Positions 6,153 to 8,118 of a stretch of 8,118 bases of DNA are shown here, piece by piece; the stretch's first letter is position 1, and each line of letters begins with the position of its first letter. Location: positions 1 to 8,118 of the forward strand of contig CALBXN010000240.1 in NCBI GenBank assembly GCA_937890485.1, given 5' to 3'. A program made the translations under genes and the position numbers. The notes below the pieces were generated by a model, which did not search any database, was not told the DNA's origin, and saw nothing but the letters and a program-made list of their open reading frames with translations. The stretch comes from an uncultured Treponema sp. (GTDB taxonomy: Bacteria; Spirochaetota; Spirochaetia; Treponematales; Treponemataceae).

Positions 6153-6212
6153 AATAGACGGCGTTAAAAAATTGTAACTTGACAATAAAAATTTTTTCTC
6201 TAGGAGTAAAAT

Positions 6213-7178
6213 ATGAAAAACTCAAAGGTTTTCATGTTTTCTGTCTTTGCTCTTCTTTGTGTAGTATTTTTATTTAGTGGTTGCACAAAAAAAGATGCTG
6301 AAAACAAAAACGTGAAAAAAATCGGAATCTTACAACTTGTGGAACACGATGCATTAGATGCTTCATATCGTGGTTTTGTTGACGGACTTGCAGAAGCAGG
6401 TTTTGAAGATGGTAAAAACATCAAAATTGATTACCAAAACGCACAAGGTGAACAAGCAAATTGTCAAACAATCGCTCAAAAATTAATAAACGATAAAGAC
6501 GATTTGATTCTTGCAATTGCAACTCCTGCTGCACAAGCAGTTGCAAATTTAACAAAGGATATTCCTGTTCTAGTTACAGCAGTAACTGATCCAGCATCAG
6601 CAAAATTGGTAAAATCAAATGAAGTTCCTGGTACAAATGTTTCTGGAACATCAGATTTAACACCAGTAGAAGCTCAAATCAACTTGATTAAAAAACTTGT
6701 TCCTGATGTAAAGAAAATCGGATTTTTGTATTGCTCAAGCGAACAAAACTCATACTTCCAAATTGATATTGCAAAAAAAGTTTGTGATGAATTAGGAATT
6801 GAGTATGTAGATGCAACTGTTTCAAATACAAATGAAGTTCAACAAGTAACACAAAATCTTGTTGGAAAAGTTGATGCAATTTACGCACCTACAGATAATA
6901 TGATTGCTTCAAGTATGGCAACAGTAGCTATGGTTACAATTCCTGCAAAATTACCTGTAATTTGTGGTGAAGAAGGAATGACAATGGCTGGTGGTCTTGC
7001 AACTTATGGAATTAACTACTACGAACTTGGAAAACAAACTGCAAAACAAGCAGTTAAAATCCTAAATGGAGAAGCAGAACCTGCAACAATGCCTATTGAA
7101 TATCTTGAAACTTGTACTTTAACAGTAAACGAAGATATGGCTCAAAAACTAGGAATAACAATTCCAGATAATCTTTAA
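6213..7178 (+). CDS. ABC importer substrate-binding lipoprotein, TrpX / PF04392-like
   Basis: A 321-residue lipoprotein. The signal peptide ends in a lipobox FSGC with Cys24, so the protein would be membrane-anchored and capture ligand for the adjacent permease. The fold is the two-lobed type I periplasmic-binding pattern of the ABC_sub_bind family: 'KKIGILQLVEHDALDASYRG' (35-54), GLAEAGFEDGKNI (58-70), LAIATPAAQAVA (100-111), 'PVLVTAVTDPASAKLV' (118-133), 'PDVKKIGFLYCSSEQNS' (164-180), YAPTDNMIASS (224-234) and 'GLATYGINYYELGKQ' (261-275). Members described in other bacteria bind tryptophan or related aromatic compounds, but the ligand cannot be read from sequence. TAGGAG at 6201-6206 is a strong ribosome site. 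A terminator follows the stop by 18 bases, so it is probably expressed above the permease. Confidence 0.9.
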   Translation: MKNSKVFMFSVFALLCVVFLFSGCTKKDAENKNVKKIGILQLVEHDALDASYRGFVDGLAEAGFEDGKNIKIDYQNAQGEQANCQTIAQKLINDKDDLILAIATPAAQAVANLTKDIPVLVTAVTDPASAKLVKSNEVPGTNVSGTSDLTPVEAQINLIKKLVPDVKKIGFLYCSSEQNSYFQIDIAKKVCDELGIEYVDATVSNTNEVQQVTQNLVGKVDAIYAPTDNMIASSMATVAMVTIPAKLPVICGEEGMTMAGGLATYGINYYELGKQTAKQAVKILNGEAEPATMPIEYLETCTLTVNEDMAQKLGITIPDNL

Positions 7179-7196
7179 TAGAGAATTATAAACAAT

Positions 7197-7242
7197 AACC
7201 GTATGGATGAGATACATCTAACCTTATTCATACGGTTTTTTT
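7197..7242 (+). terminator. Strong terminator hairpin between binding protein and permease
   Basis: A 15-bp stem, AACCGTATGGATGAG (7197-7211) with CTTATTCATACGGTT (7223-7237, two G-U pairs), encloses an 11-base loop and ends in a seven-T run (7236-7242). It is a textbook intrinsic terminator. The permease begins 34 bases later with no convincing promoter of its own, so the element probably acts as a partial stop that keeps binding protein in excess over permease. Confidence 0.85.
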
Positions 7243-7276
7243 GTATTTTTCTCGTTGACTTTTTATAGGAGAGCAA

Positions 7277-7885
7277 ATGAATATTTTACTAGCGATGTAC
7301 GGAGCGGTTTCCCAAGGTGTTCTTTGGGGAATCATGTGTTTAGGACTATATATTACATACAAGGTACTAGATTTTGCAGACTTAACTGTAGACGGAAGTT
7401 TTGCTTTAGGAGGAGCTGTAAACGCAGCCCTCATCGTTTTGGATTGTAATCCTTTAGTAGCACTTTTTATTTCCTTTATTGCAGGAGGAATTTCAGGAAT
7501 AGTAACAGGATTACTAAATACAAAATTAAAAATCCCTGGAATTTTAGCTGGAATTCTTACAATGATTGCTCTATATTCAATAAACATCAGAATTATGGGA
7601 AGAGCAAACATTTCTCTTTTAGGCGAAACAACTTTAATGACACAAATTTCTTCATTGATAAATACAAGTACAACTACAACTTCTTTTATCATTGGAACAA
7701 CTTTTTCAGTTTCATTTTTTGGATCATCTTTACTTTCATCTTTTTTACACGAAGTAAAAACAAAAGTAAGTGATATAGTAAATAATAAAATTAATATTAT
7801 TGCTAAGAAAATTTTCAATACTCTAAACTTTTTTTTCTTCTTTACTTGCTTTTTCTCTTGTTTTTCCAATTGTATTCACTCCTAA
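7277..7885 (+). CDS. ABC importer permease, N-terminal half; 3' part is unrelated sequence
   Basis: The first ~140 residues belong to the branched-chain/TrpY-like permease family (BPD_transp_2). They show membrane helices at about 7-30, 46-80 and 86-105, the hallmark 'LDFADLTVDGSFALGGAVNA' (31-50), then 'KLKIPGILAGILTMIALYSI' (83-102) and 'RIMGRANISLL' (105-115). Such permeases are normally near 300 residues. Family-like sequence fades at about residue 140-147 (7694-7717). The frame then continues through Phe/Ser/Lys/Asn-rich residues with no helices of the expected kind and stops at 7885. That tail is antisense to what looks like a genuine minus-strand gene start, so it is not real permease. 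AGGAG at 7267-7271 supports the ATG. The ATPase that would complete the importer is not in the window. The protein as written could not work. Confidence 0.8.
   Translation: MNILLAMYGAVSQGVLWGIMCLGLYITYKVLDFADLTVDGSFALGGAVNAALIVLDCNPLVALFISFIAGGISGIVTGLLNTKLKIPGILAGILTMIALYSINIRIMGRANISLLGETTLMTQISSLINTSTTTTSFIIGTTFSVSFFGSSLLSSFLHEVKTKVSDIVNNKINIIAKKIFNTLNFFFFFTCFFSCFSNCIHS
7690..7735. other. Apparent sequence junction (assembly chimera or rearrangement)
   Basis: Left of this zone the plus strand reads as a permease. Right of it the minus strand reads as two genes with their own promoter and ribosome site. Two genes meet head-on here, each cut in the middle. The exact breakpoint cannot be set by eye; 7702-7717 is the most likely interval because both reading frames still look plausible there. 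No insertion-sequence ends, target duplication or tRNA is visible. Confidence 0.65.
7700..7869 (-). CDS. N-terminus of a Lys-rich membrane protein or lipoprotein, truncated at the junction
   Basis: A TTG start at 7869-7867 follows AGGAG (7883-7879) at nine bases, and a strong promoter lies just upstream, so this is a real gene start. The protein opens with a Lys/Gln-rich tail (MEKQEKKQVKKKKKF), then a membrane helix at about 20-38 (IFLAIILILLFTISLTFVF). TSC follows with Cys41, and then a very polar stretch, KKDESKDDPKNETEK. It could be a lipoprotein with an unusually long N-region, or a single-pass anchored enzyme such as a penicillin-binding protein or LytR-type protein, whose N-termini look similar in Bacillota. 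Beyond about residue 56 the frame runs antisense through the permease and has no meaning. Product unknown. Confidence 0.55.
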
Positions 7886-7905
7886 TATTCTAATAATTCT
7901 TATCT

Positions 7906-7934
7906 AGTATAGCAAAAAACGAATTAAATATCAA
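7906..7934 (-). promoter_or_regulatory. Near-consensus promoter with Shine-Dalgarno leader in the right-hand segment
   Basis: On the minus strand TTGATA (7934-7929, 5 of 6), a 17-base spacer and TATACT (7911-7906, 5 of 6) are followed by a leader of about 30 bases. The leader holds AGGAG (7883-7879) before the TTG start at 7869. This standard layout contrasts with the leaderless-looking genes on the left. It lies in the 82-base gap between the CvpA-like stop and the next gene. Confidence 0.7.
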
Positions 7935-7951
7935 CCTATAAAATGTTATTT

Positions 7952-8118
7952 TTAAAATATTATATTTAACAATATATTGCTCTCATACATAAATTCCGTA
8001 AGCACAGAACTTTCTATTGTTTGTAGAATATTACTATTGCCAGATATTGATACTACTAAGAATACAATTGCAAGTATTGCATATATTAATAATAATCCTC
8101 TTATAATACCGTAAAGTA
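7952..8118 (-). CDS. CvpA-like membrane protein, C-terminal 54 residues (runs off right edge)
   Basis: The minus strand from 8116 to the TAA at 7954-7952 is open for 54 codons with no ATG needed, because the gene starts outside the window. It encodes a membrane helix (YGIIRGLLLIYAILAIVFLV), then 'SISGNSNILQTIESSVLTEF' and the ending MYESNILLNIIF. A Gly-rich last helix, a short linker with I/L-x-x-I-x-x-S, and a terminal Y-E-x-N-x-L-L motif are what I associate with CvpA-family proteins of Bacillota (colicin V production protein homologues). The match is by recollection of the C-terminal pattern, so family assignment is moderate; that it is a coding membrane protein is firmer. Codon use (ATA, TTA, AGA) fits a very AT-rich genome. 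It precedes the Lys-rich protein on the same strand. Confidence 0.55.
   Translation of the reverse strand, partial: LYGIIRGLLLIYAILAIVFLVVSISGNSNILQTIESSVLTEFMYESNILLNIIF

Noticed and set aside
6179..6184. TTGACA upstream of the binding-protein gene
   Set aside because: A perfect -35 hexamer, but the -10 position falls on the ribosome site (AGGAGT), which does not resemble TATAAT.
6066..6185. Upstream in-frame ATG for the exported protein at 6185
   Set aside because: The extra 40 residues would put a second hydrophobic segment before a complete signal peptide and would span the TATAAT promoter.
6200..6424. Minus-strand open frame opposite the binding-protein start
   Set aside because: Antisense shadow with Ser/Pro/Ala-rich sequence; the plus-strand lipoprotein is clear.
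6688..6888. Minus-strand open frame within the binding-protein gene
   Set aside because: Antisense shadow rich in Leu/Gln/His, without a ribosome site or recognisable domain.
7255..7449. Plus-strand open frame overlapping the permease start
   Set aside because: Out-of-phase shadow of the permease; its product is Arg/Cys-rich and resembles nothing.
7228..7700. Continuation of the minus-strand Lys-rich frame through the permease
   Set aside because: Beyond about residue 56 it is simply the antisense of the permease and shows no domain; only the first part is considered real.

Overview
The window is AT-rich (roughly 30% G+C by eye) and densely coded. Positions 1 to about 7700 look like the chromosome of a spirochaete, most likely a gut- or rumen-type Treponema. 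This rests on a SecA N-terminus of treponemal flavour, several Cys-lipoproteins with loose spirochaete-like lipoboxes (FSC, NSC, SGC), a NHL-like beta-propeller lipoprotein of a kind I associate with spirochaetes, and type III pantothenate kinase. The assignment is by recognition, not by database search.

Layout: (1) 1-130, minus strand, the first 43 codons of secA running off the left edge. (2) 131-194, a short divergent promoter region. (3) 195-3284, plus strand, a compact five-gene run: propeller lipoprotein, single-pass membrane protein, four-helix membrane protein, Nudix hydrolase, SH3-like lipoprotein. (4) 4575-3268, minus strand, hisS, convergent with and overlapping the SH3 lipoprotein; its intrinsic terminator lies inside that gene. 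(5) 4665-5453, plus strand, coaX. (6) 6065-5460, minus strand, an exported protein that may be an outer-membrane barrel. (7) 6213-7178 and 7277 onward, plus strand, the substrate-binding lipoprotein and permease of a TrpX/TrpY-type ABC importer, separated by a strong terminator hairpin.

The last ~400 bases look like they come from somewhere else. The permease loses its family sequence around 7700-7720, about half way through. From there to 8118 the minus strand carries the C-terminal 54 residues of a CvpA-like membrane protein, a near-consensus promoter with a 17-bp spacer, a strong Shine-Dalgarno and the TTG-started N-terminus of a Lys-rich membrane protein or lipoprotein. This arrangement suggests Bacillota. 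Either the contig is an assembly chimera, or a real rearrangement has cut the importer.

The most interesting native signal is promoter geometry. secA and the propeller lipoprotein are transcribed divergently from promoters that share one palindromic -35 (TTGACAA). Both would start transcription at, or within a base or two of, their start codons, and neither has a Shine-Dalgarno. hisS and the exported protein show a similar arrangement. The other genes have clear Shine-Dalgarno sequences, except the SH3 lipoprotein, whose site is weak. I found no phage, insertion sequence, CRISPR, RNA gene or obviously new defence-like system.
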